DNA from: Jaminaea rosea
Taxonomy: Eukaryota; Basidiomycota; Exobasidiomycetes; Microstromatales
NCBI RefSeq assembly: GCF_003144245.1
Contig: NW_020289975.1
Location: 2,499,496 to 2,563,495, forward strand
Length of the DNA: 64,000 nt
Direction: 5' to 3'
Part shown: piece after piece, positions 19,427 through 29,836 of the stretch
Layout: every line of letters begins with the position of its first letter
How positions within the stretch are numbered: position 1 is the first letter of the stretch
The notes under the pieces: generated by a model
The model's database searches: none
Told to the model about the DNA's origin: nothing
The model's input: only the letters and a program-made list of their open reading frames with translations
Translations under genes and position numbers: made by a program

Positions 19427-20787
19427 CCGGCTACCGTCCTTGGCCGTCCTCATCCTTTCACCGCTGCATTCTGTCGAGGCCCAGACTCGCCTGCGCTTAC
19501 AGTAGCTGCATTGCTGCGTTGCTGCGTCGTTGCGTCTTCGTTGCCGGATTGGGGCCGGCCTGCATATCCTGTCGTCGGAGAAAGAGGGAGTGGAGCAACG
19601 CACCTCAGGAGCTCGAGTGCGACAAGCGACGTCATAGCCGTGCGGCCCGGACAAGGCCGGCAGCACGCAGAGGAGCAGAGCCTTGAAGCTCAAGAAAAAG
19701 AAAAAAGAGACCCAGAACCATCCGCGATGGTCAGCATGTCAGAGGAAGACGAAGACAGTACAGCGACCATGACGGCGACGGCGGGCGACGATAACGAGGC
19801 GAGGTCGAGGCGAGGATGAGGCGAGAATGTGGGCTTGACAGGCGGTGAAAGTGGGCAGCGAGGCCCGAGGACAATATCGCCATGCTGCACACCACTGCGC
19901 CTGTTGTTTGTCCGTCGCTGTACGCATAAAGTAGCCGGTGCCTGCCGTCGTTAGACGATTCCTGGAGACTGGTAGAGGTGGCCATCCTCGCTCGTGGGGT
20001 TTCGCCGCCGATGGTGGGCGGGTAGATCGAGGGACGAGCGGGCCAAAGGTCGGTGGTTCGAGCGTAGAGATTGCGCGATGGTTCCCTTGAGCCGGGTGGT
20101 GACAGTGATGAGTGCTCGCCTGCGGTCAAGCTTCTGGTGCCCCCTGCTCGCACCTGCGACGCCCAACAACCATCACGATCTGGTCTGGGAGCCATCAGAG
20201 TATGTGCAAGGCACACTCGACTGTCCAACAGAGTGTAAGATGAAGCCTGCCGGACTTGTCGGCTGCAGCAATCACATCGGTAGATCATGGTCTTCAGCGA
20301 TAGTCAGCGCACAAGGATACCGCTTGCGATCTCAAGCATCCATTTTGAGCCGCGATCTGCTTCATAGTGTCGATGGCTTGCCGGCCATGGTAGCATTGGG
20401 CCCCCGTCTTGCGCCTGCCCCCCACGCCATTCGTCGAGCGTGGATGTTGACTAGCTTGAGCGGCAATGCAGGCATCTGAGCGGTGTGCCACCCTCGAGTC
20501 GCGTCTCCTTGGACGAAGACGGGGAGGGAGGAGCAGCGGGCGCGGCAGCCACGCGCGAAATAACACACGATCGATCTCGCCCCGACTAGCTGACCTCCCT
20601 CTTTGCTCCCTTTGCCCAATCCCGTTCCGTAAGCCCTCACCATCTCATCGCCATTGCTCTCTACGCTACCAAGTACGTCGAGATCGTCGTCGCGATAGCA
20701 AAAGGCGCAGCTTGAGCATTGTCATCACCCGAAGCCCTTGCCTCACCCGCACAACACCACGCATCCTTATTCAAACGCGCCCTCCTC
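19427..20787. other. Long divergent intergenic region (Ncp1-like / BQT4)
   Basis: About 1.36 kb between two divergently transcribed genes. Open frames on both strands (for example 19731-20288 minus and 19994-20479 plus) have Arg/Ser-rich, composition-driven sequence with no recognisable domain or splice support. I treat it as promoter and leader DNA. Confidence 0.4.
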
Positions 20788-22258
20788 ATGGCCCCAACAT
20801 CATCTTCATCCACGTCGACACCGCGTCGCGCTACAACGCCTCGCAAGTCGACGCCTCGTCGCGCTCGCTCGAGCTCAGTCGCATCCAATGTTTCGCGATC
20901 CTCGAGCAAGCCGCCCAGCACGAGGGGAAAGGCAGCAGCCAACAAGAAGGACGGCAGGCCTGCTCTTCCCACCGAAAAGAACCCCAAGCTGCCTGCTGAT
21001 CCTGTTCCCGTCAAGCTGCAAATCATCCGTCGCGAAGAGAGGTACGTAGAGCGCGATGTCGAGGTGGGGAATAGGTTGCAGATGCTCACCCTCACGCCCT
21101 CGCTCACCTCTATCAGGGACATCATCATCGGTCGCGTCAAGCTCGACACCGTCAACGGCAAGGACCATGGCTTCCTCCTCAAGCGGTGAGCAGACGATTG
21201 CATTCAGTTTTACGCGTCTTCGCTCGCGAGCTCACGCCTCCCTATCCATTCTTGCTGCGCAAACTAGCTTCGACACCAACGCCATTGCCGCATCGTCGAT
21301 GTTCCAGCTCGCCTTCCCTTACGCTGACGGAGCAGCAGAGGCCGCCGAGATGGCTTACCTCGACCGCAAGTTCGACACTGACCGCGCCAACGGCGGTATG
21401 ATCACCAAGCCTCGCACGCCCAAGCGCGGCCGTCCCAAGAAGAACCCCGCCCCCGAAGATGAGGCCGACACCAAGGTCCTGCCGGAGGGAAGCACTGGCG
21501 TCAGGCTGCAGGGCACTTGGCTCCCCTGCGAGGACGCCGTAGAGATTGCTGAAGAGTACGGTCTCCTCACCTATGCGCAGCCTCTCATCGACGCAAAGGC
21601 TGTCCACCTAGAGAATGGTCCTCAGCTCGTCGGCGCAGACAACGTTGCTGTCTCAACCGCGGCCAAGGGCGGCGAGTCCCCCTCTGCCACGACGCCTAGG
21701 AAGCGTCAGCGCACTGCTGCCAAGGCCGAGGACAGCGAGGCGGATGAGTCAACCTCGACCACTGCCAGCCCCAAGGCCAGTCGTGGCCGCAAGTCCAAAG
21801 CTGCCACCAAGGCCGCCGAGAACGGCGAGGGAGTCATCAAGAGCACCACCACTAAGATCGCAGCCGCTGCCGGCCTCACGCAGAAGGAAATCGACGAGCA
21901 AATCAAGAAGAGCAAGGACCTCGCCAAGGACGTCCAAGCCGCAGCAAAGAAGGCCACCACTGGCAGTAGCTCCACCAGCCCGTCCACTCGCGGCCGCAAG
22001 CGTCGCGCTTCCAACGAGCGACCGACTGCCGACTTGGACCACCTCGCAGACGACTCGAGCGTCAACTTCGTCTCGCGTCAGGTGCGCCGAGGTACACGCG
22101 CTGTCCGCAGGAGGCCAGTCGTCTCTGCCGCGGGCGCTATGGGGGCTGCGGCTGCTGCTGGGGTTGGGGCCCTGGCTTGGTTCGCGGGAGGAAACGTCGA
22201 TGTGGCTCAGTCGCTGCTGCAGCAGGGTCTCACGCATCTGCAAGGTTTCTTCTTCTGA
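20788..22258 (+). CDS. BQT4: Bqt4-type inner nuclear membrane protein (APSES-like fold, C-terminal anchor), three exons
   Basis: Exons 20788-21041, 21117-21185 and 21268-22258 give 437 aa. The 75-nt first intron (GTACGT...ATCAG) is itself open in frame, so it is easily missed. Removing it yields RREERDIIIGRVKLDTVNG, which fits the family. The 82-nt second intron (GTGAGC...CTAG) joins GFLLKR to FDTNAIAASSMFQLAFP. Together these match fission-yeast Bqt4, whose APSES/KilA-N-like domain contains ISATSMFRSAFP and a GLWVPPADALALAKDY segment; here it is LQGTWLPCEDAVEIAEEYGL. A basic, disordered middle with AT-hook-like RGRPKK patches follows. The C-terminus has a short hydrophobic helix (about 405-427). 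In fission yeast Bqt4 anchors telomeres at the nuclear envelope; that role here is inferred. Confidence 0.8.
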
Positions 22259-22758
22259 GCAAGTGGTAGCTTGGAGAAAGGATTGGTAGTGGGAACGCAA
22301 TGCAGGTGACGATACCCCGGGTAGCCCTGCGAGGCCATTGAGGAACGTAGTCAACCTCTCCCCCCTTATCCATGGGCGCTACATTCTACCATCACCTAAC
22401 GTCCCCACCTCCACGTCACTCCCCTTCTACACCGAAGACTCGATGACTGAATCTCCTTTTTCGTTCCTTTTGTTGTCTTTCCTCTGCCTTTGTTCCCGTC
22501 AACAGGGTGGTCCGCCGCTCATCTCTCGGTCTCTCAGCAGCCCAATGTACTAGCGCCTCGGCGAACTCGTCCTGATCCAAATGAATCGTCAAAGATCCTT
22601 TATTCATTCGCAGAGCTTGAATGTTGAGAGTTTGTTGACCAAGCTCTGGTTCGACGTGCCGGAAGCCGTGGCCGGCGCGGTATCCTCCCCAACGCTCCAG
22701 GACTGCCACTTCTTCGTACCATTCCCCGCGCACAAGAGCATCTCAAGGGCCAGCAAGC
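22259..22758. other. Intergenic region between BQT4-like and decarboxylase genes
   Basis: 500 bp between tandem + strand genes. It should contain the 3' end of the first and the promoter of the second. Pyrimidine-rich stretches occur near 22355-22440. No gene or repeat is supportable. Confidence 0.35.
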
Positions 22759-24522
22759 ATGGACGTCCCCTCTCAAGAGGAGCTGCAAGATCAGCTTGAG
22801 AGGCTCCAACGTCTTGCCCTCGAGCGACACAAGGAAGCCCTTACTCTGCCTACTATTGCCTCTCCCTCCGCCCTCACCCGCGGCCTCACAGAGCTGAACT
22901 CCTCTCTCCCCGCCACCGGCTTGGGCTTGAATGCAACCACCTCCCATCTCCTCCAAGAGGTGGCGCCCACTCTTGCACCTGGCCATGCCGCCAGCAGGTA
23001 CTTTGGCTTTGTGACAGGTGGGGTCACCCCTTCTGCCCAGATCGCAGACTGGTTCACCACCCTACTTGATGCCAACGTGCAAGTTCACCTGCCTAACGAG
23101 ACGCTCAGCACCCTCATCGAGCACGACACTATGGGCATGTTGTGTGAGCTGCTCGGCCTCGAAAGGCAGGATTGGACAGGGACTTTCAGTACGGGGGCAA
23201 CGGCAAGTAATGTGTTGGGGCTGGCATGTGGGAGAGAGAGGACGCTCGCCACAGCTATGAGGGAGAGAGGTTTGGAGGAATGGTCCTCTGCAGAGCACGG
23301 TGCCGGCTACGATAGCGAGGATGAGGGTCCATACGCGCCACCGACACACGTCTATGTGGCACAGCCGCACGCTTCGGTCAAGAAGGCGGCCGCCCTCGTC
23401 GGCATAGGACGGGCGAGAGTCGTAGACGTGGGGCAAAGGGTGCCGCCTGGCAAGGATCTAAATGACCCCATCGCCCTAGCCGCAGTAGCACTGGACTTCG
23501 ACCTCGCTCTCCTGGAGTCGCACTTGGCCCGCAACAAGCAGCGCAAGCACCCTTCAATCATCGTGGCTGGCCTCGGCGAGGTCAACACAGGCGCCTTGAC
23601 AGCCCAGCTGCCTGCTCTGCGCCGGCTGTGCGACAAGTACGGAGCTTGGCTGCATGTCGACGCTGCCTTCTCTGCCTTTGTGTGCCTGCTAGACGGGCAT
23701 CAATGGATCTCTAGACATCTCGACGAGTGTGCCGACAGCATCACAAGCGATGCCCACAAGCAGCTGAACGTGCCGTATGACTGCGGCTTGTTCTTTGTGA
23801 GGAGGAGAGGCAAGGAGCGAGGCTGTGGCCTAGTAGCTAAGGCTTCAGGGAGCGAAGAGCAAAGCGTGCTGGAGGATGTGCTTGGTCCAGGCAGAGGTGG
23901 GGGCCCTGCTTACTTGGCAGCGCCTTCTGCCTCCTCTGGAGCGCTAGCGGAAGACAGCGACACAGCATCCTTCTCCCTCCTCGCAGAGCGACGCGCCTAC
24001 CTTGCGTCGCTCCCATCTCCTCTGCACCGCAACATCGAGAATTCGAGGCGGTTTCGCGCCCTCCCTGTGTACACCACACTCCTCTGCTACGGGCGCGAGG
24101 GTATCACAAAGATGGTACGACGCAACGTGGACTTTGCGCGGGCGATTGAGGCATGGATGAGGGGAAGCGAGGGACGGGAGTGGTACGAGGTTCTGACTCC
24201 AGAGTGCGGACAGATGGACAAGGGGAAAATGCACGAGCCTCAACCTTGGCGCGGGGAATGGGCTACGACGGTGGTCCTCTTCCGTGGGAGAGCCGTTGAG
24301 GCTGCAGAGCTGATTGCAAGAATCAAGGCGACGAGGATGTTGTATGTCTCGCCAACGTCGTGGGGTGGGAAGGGGGCTGTGCGCCTTGCTGTGAGTAATT
24401 GGCGGACAGGGCTGGAGGATGGTGACGGGAAACATGTCGCGAAGGTGCAGCAGAGTTACGACTACCAGGTCACGGTGCAGACGCTGCTGGACATCGTTCG
24501 AGGGGATGCGTTGGCGCAGTGA
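22759..24522 (+). CDS. PLP-dependent group II (aromatic/glutamate-type) decarboxylase family protein
   Basis: Intronless, 587 aa from the ATG at 22759. The fold-type I core is clear: the PLP-ring Asp lies at residue 301 in HVDAAFSAFV, and the Schiff-base Lys at residue 334 in SDAHKQLNVPYDCG. Upstream, GFVTGGVTPSAQIADW and the FSTGATASNVLGLACGRE stretch correspond to the substrate and phosphate-binding loops. The family includes glutamate, tyrosine, tryptophan and histidine decarboxylases and fungal relatives of unknown substrate. The Asn after Leu in the Lys motif (KQLNVPYD) differs from classical aromatic decarboxylases (HKW). The substrate is therefore not assignable. No mitochondrial or secretory signal is seen, so it is likely cytosolic. 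The stop codon lies only 41 bp from the convergent mRNA-export-factor gene. Confidence 0.85.
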   Translation: MDVPSQEELQDQLERLQRLALERHKEALTLPTIASPSALTRGLTELNSSLPATGLGLNATTSHLLQEVAPTLAPGHAASRYFGFVTGGVTPSAQIADWFTTLLDANVQVHLPNETLSTLIEHDTMGMLCELLGLERQDWTGTFSTGATASNVLGLACGRERTLATAMRERGLEEWSSAEHGAGYDSEDEGPYAPPTHVYVAQPHASVKKAAALVGIGRARVVDVGQRVPPGKDLNDPIALAAVALDFDLALLESHLARNKQRKHPSIIVAGLGEVNTGALTAQLPALRRLCDKYGAWLHVDAAFSAFVCLLDGHQWISRHLDECADSITSDAHKQLNVPYDCGLFFVRRRGKERGCGLVAKASGSEEQSVLEDVLGPGRGGGPAYLAAPSASSGALAEDSDTASFSLLAERRAYLASLPSPLHRNIENSRRFRALPVYTTLLCYGREGITKMVRRNVDFARAIEAWMRGSEGREWYEVLTPECGQMDKGKMHEPQPWRGEWATTVVLFRGRAVEAAELIARIKATRMLYVSPTSWGGKGAVRLAVSNWRTGLEDGDGKHVAKVQQSYDYQVTVQTLLDIVRGDALAQ

Positions 24523-24563
24523 GGGCCGTCCGCAAATAGATAACATTGTTCTTCGCGGCGTGC

Positions 24564-25747
24564 CTACTTCATCTCGACATCGCCGTCCTGTGCAGCATCA
24601 GCCGGCGCATGTGCAGATTGAGCCGACCCCTTTGGCGCTTTCATGAAAGCGTCGAGCTCGGCATCAAGATCGCTTGCCGTCTTGGGCGTCCTCTTCTCGC
24701 GTTGCTGCTGAGAGGCACCTCCTCCGCGTCCCGCTTCTCGTACACCTCCCGCGTTGCGTCCGCCTACGCCTCTGACTCCCGACTCTCTAGTACGCTGCCC
24801 ACCTGCTAAACTACCACTGGCAGCGCGAGGTTGTCTTGGCGCGCCCGGTGCTCCTGGCGCTCCCCGAGCTCCGGACGGTCCCGTCGGGGCGTTGGGTGGG
24901 GGCAGCTGTCGTTCTCCCCCCATCCTGGAGAGGAGGTCCATCCTGGACCTCAAGTCTTGCGAAGCAGCACCTGCACTGGCAGTCTGCCCAGATCCAACAG
25001 CTCTGCGTCCACCGGGATTTCTCATCTCTTCGAAGGAGATGGTGATTGGCTGGCCCTTAGCATTAGCTCCATCGTACTCTGTGCGGGCTGCTTCAGCATC
25101 GCGCGCATTGCCGTAGATGACAATGGCCGTACCTGTTGGTCGTCCGGAGCGGTCGTACTGTAGACAGGAGTATAAGAGGGATGAGTCGCTGACGCGTGTC
25201 ATCTCGTGTCATACGTGCTGTGCTCACCTTGACGATGAGCTTTTGAACCGGTGCGATCTGTTCGAAGAGGTGCTAGTAGCGTGTGATGGTTGGGCAAGCG
25301 CCGCCGTCGATGTGTCAGGAGTGGATTGACGGTGTGATATCGGGGCACGAGCTAGCTTTGACTGATTCAGAGATGCCCAAGCATCCGTCTCAGCCGCCCG
25401 CGCATGAATCTTGCTTCTTCATCGCACCTTGAGCTCAGCCTCGGTCACTTCGTAATGCAGTCCCTCGATGATGAGTTTAGGCGTTGGAATCCTTGACTTG
25501 CGAAAGCCTGAAGAGTCCCTTGATGGTCCCTCGTACATGTCATGCTGCCATCTGTCGCCGCTGTCCGCTCGAGGTCGGTCCTGTTGCGGGCGCTAGGGGG
25601 AAGAAAGTGGAGAGAAGCGGGTTGACCAAGTCAGCGACGATGAGGGCAGCAAGGTGCGCAGAGACTCACTCCGTACGGCGAGGACCTTCCCCCTCTTGCC
25701 TGCCTTGCAACGCCCTCGACGGAGCGGTTGAGTAGAGAAGATGACAT
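24564..25747 (-). CDS. YRA1: Yra1/ALYREF-type mRNA export adaptor, four exons
   Basis: Exons 25747-25670, 25580-25428, 25272-25228 and 25157-24564 give 289 aa, with introns of 89, 155 and 70 nt. The start is MSSSLLNRSVEG, followed by an Arg/Gly segment and a RWQHDMYEG box. The RRM spans about residues 62-135: KLIIEGLHYEV as strand 1 (RNP2), TEAELKHLFEQIAPVQKLIV, and RPTGTAIVIYG as RNP1. This is the typical Aly/REF layout. The C-terminus holds RGG-like repeats and a final helix, TASDLDAELDAFMKA, matching the C-terminal UAP56/Sub2-binding motif. Yra1 loads Mex67-Mtr2 on mRNA in the nucleus as part of TREX. The gene is more intron-rich than its neighbours, and the longest intron splits the RRM. 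It is divergent from the Lon gene across 253 bp. Confidence 0.9.
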
Positions 25748-26000
25748 TGTCGGGCAGCAAAGGAATTGAGTGGAGTGTGGTGGTGGTCAACAAGTCAAGC
25801 GCCATCGCCATTGTCGCGTCGGACCACTGGGCGCTGATCACTGACTGTCGCGTGGCTCCGCGACCGGAAGCCGCCCAAGACTAAGAAGACGACGGAGGCG
25901 CTTACGAGGCTCCACACCGGCCCTTTGGAGCGAGGCCGTGTGACTGGGCCATCTTCCCTTTCGACCTTCTTTACCTGCTGCAACGCATCCTCCAGCCGCT
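25748..26000. promoter_or_regulatory. Divergent promoter region (YRA1 / mitochondrial Lon)
   Basis: 253 bp separate the two start codons, so the promoters must be close or shared. No clear TATA box is visible. Pyrimidine-rich sequence precedes the Lon ATG. Confidence 0.4.
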
Positions 26001-29000
26001 ATGACGCTGCTCGCAAGGGTGTCAAGGACACAAGCACGCAGCCTCGCACCATCCTCTTCCTCTTCTACCTCATCGTCCTCAGCATCATCAGCATCTCGCC
26101 GCATCGTCTCATGCGCTCGACCGCCACCTCGCTCCTTCGCCACCCCGAGATGCGCAGCGCCCTACACTCCAGCCCAGCTGGGCAGCAGCCCTAGACTCAT
26201 CTCTTCATCCGCGATAGCAAGCTTGCCGCGCTTCAAAGGCAAGGGCGTTGACCCTCGTGATCACGAAGAGGGCGAGCAGGAAGACGAGGATGACGAAGGA
26301 CGCCTTCGCAGACAGGATCAGCCTGAGGACTCGTCGGTAAAGTCAGACTCCAAGGGCTCTTCGTCCTCGTCATCTTCTCGCTCTGGCTCGTCGTCTTCCT
26401 CTGCCGCTGGATCATCCGCTGGCGGCTCGGGCTCAGGAGGCAGCTCAAGTGATGGCTCGTCATCTGGCGGGTCCTCATCCAGTGGATCCTCATCTCGTCA
26501 GCTTACCCCGCAATCGGTACCGACCGTCTACCCACAAGTCCTCGCTCTCCCCATCACCCGCCGTCCACTCTTCCCTGGATTCTACAAAGCCGTCGTCATC
26601 AAGAACCCGCATGTATGCGCGGCCATCAAGGAGTCGCTGAAGCGTGGCCAACCCTACATCGGAGCATTTCTCCTTAAGGACGAGGATGGCGATGCGGATA
26701 CAATTGAAGACCTTGACAAGGTCCACCGCGTCGGTGTCTTTGCCCAGATCACTAGCGTCTTCCCAGCGCAGAGCTCCTCTTCGAACAAGAAGTCAAAGGA
26801 CGCCTCAAAGTCAGACGGCAAGGAAGGCGAGGAAGACGAGAGCGAGGGCTTGACGGCAGTTCTCTACCCGCATCGCCGTATTCGCATCGATGAGCTGTTG
26901 CCGCCTCATGGATCGCCTCAACGTCCTGAGCTCGGCGATGGAGCTCATCAGGATGGCGCCGAGTCAGCGACGAACGCCGACGCTGTCGCCTCCAAGGACC
27001 CTGTGGAGGCAGAGCGAGCAGCGACTTCGACGTCGTCTTCCGAGCAGATCCCTTCGCACGGTGCTCCTTACCAGACCAACTTCCTGCGCAATTACCCCGT
27101 CTCTCTCGTCAATGTCTCCAACCTCGAGGCGCGCCCTCACTCCAAGGACTCGCAGGTCACTCGCGCTATCAAGTCTGAGCTCATCTCCGTCTTCAAGGAC
27201 ATTGCTTCACTCAATCCTCTGTTCCGCGACCAAATCGCCAACTTCTCCATCGCGCAAGGGGCTGGCAATGTATTCGAAGAGCCCGAGAAGCTCGCAGACT
27301 TTGCTGCTGCCGTATCGAGCGGCGATGTCGGCGAGCTGCAGGCCGTCCTTGAAGCTCTTGACGTTGAGGAGCGACTGCAGAAGGCTCTCCTGGTCCTGAA
27401 GAAGGAGCTCATGAACGCGCAACTGCAGAACAAGATTTCAAAGGACGTCGAGCAGAAGATACAGAAGCGACAGCGCGAGTACTTCCTTCACGAACAGCTC
27501 AAGGGCATCAAGAAGGAGCTGGGCATCGAGTCGGACGGCAAGGATAAGATGGTCGACAAGTTCCGCGAGAAGGCTGCTAGCCTCAAGATGCCCGAAGCCG
27601 TCCGAAAGGTCTTTGACGAGGAGCTCAGCAAGCTGCAGACGCTCGAGCCGGCAGCGAGCGAGTTCAACGTCACACGTGGCTACCTTGAGTGGCTCACCAA
27701 CATCCCGTGGGGTGTTCACTCGCCAGAGAATTACTCGATTGCCAACGCCACGACTGTTCTCGATGAGGATCACTATGGCCTCAAGGACGTCAAGGATCGC
27801 ATCCTCGAGTTCCTCGCTGTCGGCAAGCTGCGTGGTACAGTTCAGGGCAAGATCATCTGCCTCGTCGGACCTCCCGGTGTGGGCAAGACTTCGATTGGCA
27901 AGTCCATTTCGCGAGCACTGGACAGGCAGTTCTTCCGCTTCTCCGTTGGTGGTCTGAGCGACGTCGCTGAGATCAAGGGTCACAGGAGAACCTATGTCGG
28001 CGCGATGCCGGGCAAGGCAATTCAGGCGCTCAAAAAGGTGGGCACGGAGAACCCGCTCGTGCTCATCGACGAAGTCGACAAGATTGGCCGTGGACACAAC
28101 GGTGACCCTAGCTCAGCTCTCCTCGAGATGCTCGACCCGGAACAGAACGGCTCCTTCCTCGACCACTACATGGACGTACCCGTCGACCTCTCTCGTGTCC
28201 TCTTCGTCTGCACGGCCAACACGCTCAGCACGATCCCGCAACCTTTGCTTGACCGTATGGAAGTGATCGAGGTCTCCTCGTACACCGCTGACGAGAAGCG
28301 TCACATTGCCAAGGGATACCTCGCACCTCAGGCCAAGGAGGCGTCAGGCCTGAAGGACGCAAACGTCACTCTTCCCGACTCGACGATCGAGTTCCTCATC
28401 AAGAACCACGCGAGGGAGAGCGGTGTGCGATCATTGCGTAAGCTCCTCGAGAAGGTCTATCGCAAGATTGCGTTCAACATTGTTCGCGATCACGGCGAGA
28501 GTGTCTTCCCTGAACCGAAGGAGGGCGAGCTGAAGCCGGCTACTGCGGGCGAGCAGGAGGAGGCGGCAGAGAAGGCCAAATCGACGGAGAGGACGGTCGA
28601 TGAGCCGCAGCCGGACGATGTGAACAAGGCTGTAGGAGGAGCAGACAGTGCATCGCAAAGTGTCACGCCGCCTCCTACGCCGGAGGATGCGGCAGCTAAT
28701 GCCGCGAAGGACAAGGAGGGCGAGTCTGGCGATGCTGAGAAGGCTCCCGATTCTTCCGTGCCAGCACCCGACTCTCCGCCACCCGCAGCCCCGAAGACGA
28801 CGACTGAAGAGCGTCAGCCGCTCAAGGTCCCCGATTCGGTTCAGGTCACCATCACCATCGACTCGCTCAAGGACTACCTTGGTCCCCCGGCCTTTAGCAA
28901 GGATCGACTTTATACCGGTCACATGCCTTCGGGCGTTGCTACTGGTCTCGGGTATCTGGGCAATGGCTCCGGCTCGCTCATGCCCATCGAGACGGCTACC

Positions 29001-29627
29001 CTTCCCTCGCGTAGCGGTGGGGGAGAATCTGGTGGAGGCGGTGGTGGCTCGCTGCAACTCACAGGCAAGCTGGGCGACGTGATCAAGGAATCAGCCTCAA
29101 TCGCCCTCTCGTTCCTCAAGAGCAACGCTCCCTCCCTTGGCCTCGCGAAGGACGACACTTCCAACATTCTCCGCGGTAAAGACGTCCATCTGCACATGCC
29201 GGAGGGAGCAATTGGCAAGGAAGGGCCGAGTGCGGGTGTTGCCTTTGTGGTTTCGCTCGTCTCGCTCCTCTCCGACAAGCCCGTACGCTCTGACCTCGCT
29301 ATGACGGGCGAAGTTTCCCTAAGGGGTATGGTATTGCCAGTGGGGGGGCTGAAGGAAAAAACCCTTGCGGCGCATCGTGCTAACATGCGAACCCTGATCC
29401 TGCCCTTGGCGAACAGGGCGAACGTCGAAGCAGACGTGCCCGAAGGTGTGAGGGAGGCTATGGAGATTCACTACGTGGGCAATGCATGGAGCGCGCTCGA
29501 TGTCGCATTTGGTGAGGGACCTTGGAGCGCAAAGGCGAGGGAGATGGAGGCAGAGGAGAAGAGGGAAGAGGAGGAGAGACTGGGAAGGGAGAAGGAGGAG
29601 AGGGAGGGGGAGGGTCAGCAGGCCTAG
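26001..29627 (+). CDS. PIM1: Mitochondrial ATP-dependent Lon protease
   Basis: Intronless, 1208 aa from the ATG at 26001. The Arg/Ser-rich N-terminus ([17 protein letters not shown]) looks like a mitochondrial presequence. A Ser/Gly-rich acidic linker follows at about 85-165. The Lon N-terminal substrate-binding domain begins at [19 protein letters not shown]. The AAA+ module has Walker A GPPGVGKT at residues 623-630 and Walker B VLIDEVDK. The proteolytic domain has Ser1077 in GPSAG and Lys1120 in GGLKEK, exactly 43 residues apart as in bacterial Lon. An insertion of about 110 low-complexity residues lies between the AAA+ and protease parts (about 835-935). Lon degrades misfolded and oxidised matrix proteins and helps maintain mitochondrial DNA. 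The C-terminus is a Glu/Arg-rich extension. Confidence 0.95.
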   Translation: MTLLARVSRTQARSLAPSSSSSTSSSSASSASRRIVSCARPPPRSFATPRCAAPYTPAQLGSSPRLISSSAIASLPRFKGKGVDPRDHEEGEQEDEDDEGRLRRQDQPEDSSVKSDSKGSSSSSSSRSGSSSSSAAGSSAGGSGSGGSSSDGSSSGGSSSSGSSSRQLTPQSVPTVYPQVLALPITRRPLFPGFYKAVVIKNPHVCAAIKESLKRGQPYIGAFLLKDEDGDADTIEDLDKVHRVGVFAQITSVFPAQSSSSNKKSKDASKSDGKEGEEDESEGLTAVLYPHRRIRIDELLPPHGSPQRPELGDGAHQDGAESATNADAVASKDPVEAERAATSTSSSEQIPSHGAPYQTNFLRNYPVSLVNVSNLEARPHSKDSQVTRAIKSELISVFKDIASLNPLFRDQIANFSIAQGAGNVFEEPEKLADFAAAVSSGDVGELQAVLEALDVEERLQKALLVLKKELMNAQLQNKISKDVEQKIQKRQREYFLHEQLKGIKKELGIESDGKDKMVDKFREKAASLKMPEAVRKVFDEELSKLQTLEPAASEFNVTRGYLEWLTNIPWGVHSPENYSIANATTVLDEDHYGLKDVKDRILEFLAVGKLRGTVQGKIICLVGPPGVGKTSIGKSISRALDRQFFRFSVGGLSDVAEIKGHRRTYVGAMPGKAIQALKKVGTENPLVLIDEVDKIGRGHNGDPSSALLEMLDPEQNGSFLDHYMDVPVDLSRVLFVCTANTLSTIPQPLLDRMEVIEVSSYTADEKRHIAKGYLAPQAKEASGLKDANVTLPDSTIEFLIKNHARESGVRSLRKLLEKVYRKIAFNIVRDHGESVFPEPKEGELKPATAGEQEEAAEKAKSTERTVDEPQPDDVNKAVGGADSASQSVTPPPTPEDAAANAAKDKEGESGDAEKAPDSSVPAPDSPPPAAPKTTTEERQPLKVPDSVQVTITIDSLKDYLGPPAFSKDRLYTGHMPSGVATGLGYLGNGSGSLMPIETATLPSRSGGGESGGGGGGSLQLTGKLGDVIKESASIALSFLKSNAPSLGLAKDDTSNILRGKDVHLHMPEGAIGKEGPSAGVAFVVSLVSLLSDKPVRSDLAMTGEVSLRGMVLPVGGLKEKTLAAHRANMRTLILPLANRANVEADVPEGVREAMEIHYVGNAWSALDVAFGEGPWSAKAREMEAEEKREEEERLGREKEEREGEGQQA

Positions 29628-29836
29628 AGGTTTCAAGATAGCATCGAGACCTTAGGGACGCTCTCATTGTTCGCTGCATGTGCTACATCTGTTCTTTACG
29701 CGCGTCAAACCACCCAGAGCAGTACATCACCATCACTCGCGCATTCTCACGATGGCCACTTCTTCGCTGACGATCAGATGACGGTCGAATAGCATGATGG
29801 ATGAAAAAGGGAAGAGCTACAGTGGCAAGACAGCGT

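Noticed and set aside
19731-20288. 185-codon minus-strand open frame in the Ncp1/BQT4 intergenic region
   Set aside because: No family-like sequence, no splice or promoter support, and overlapping frames on the other strand of similar quality.
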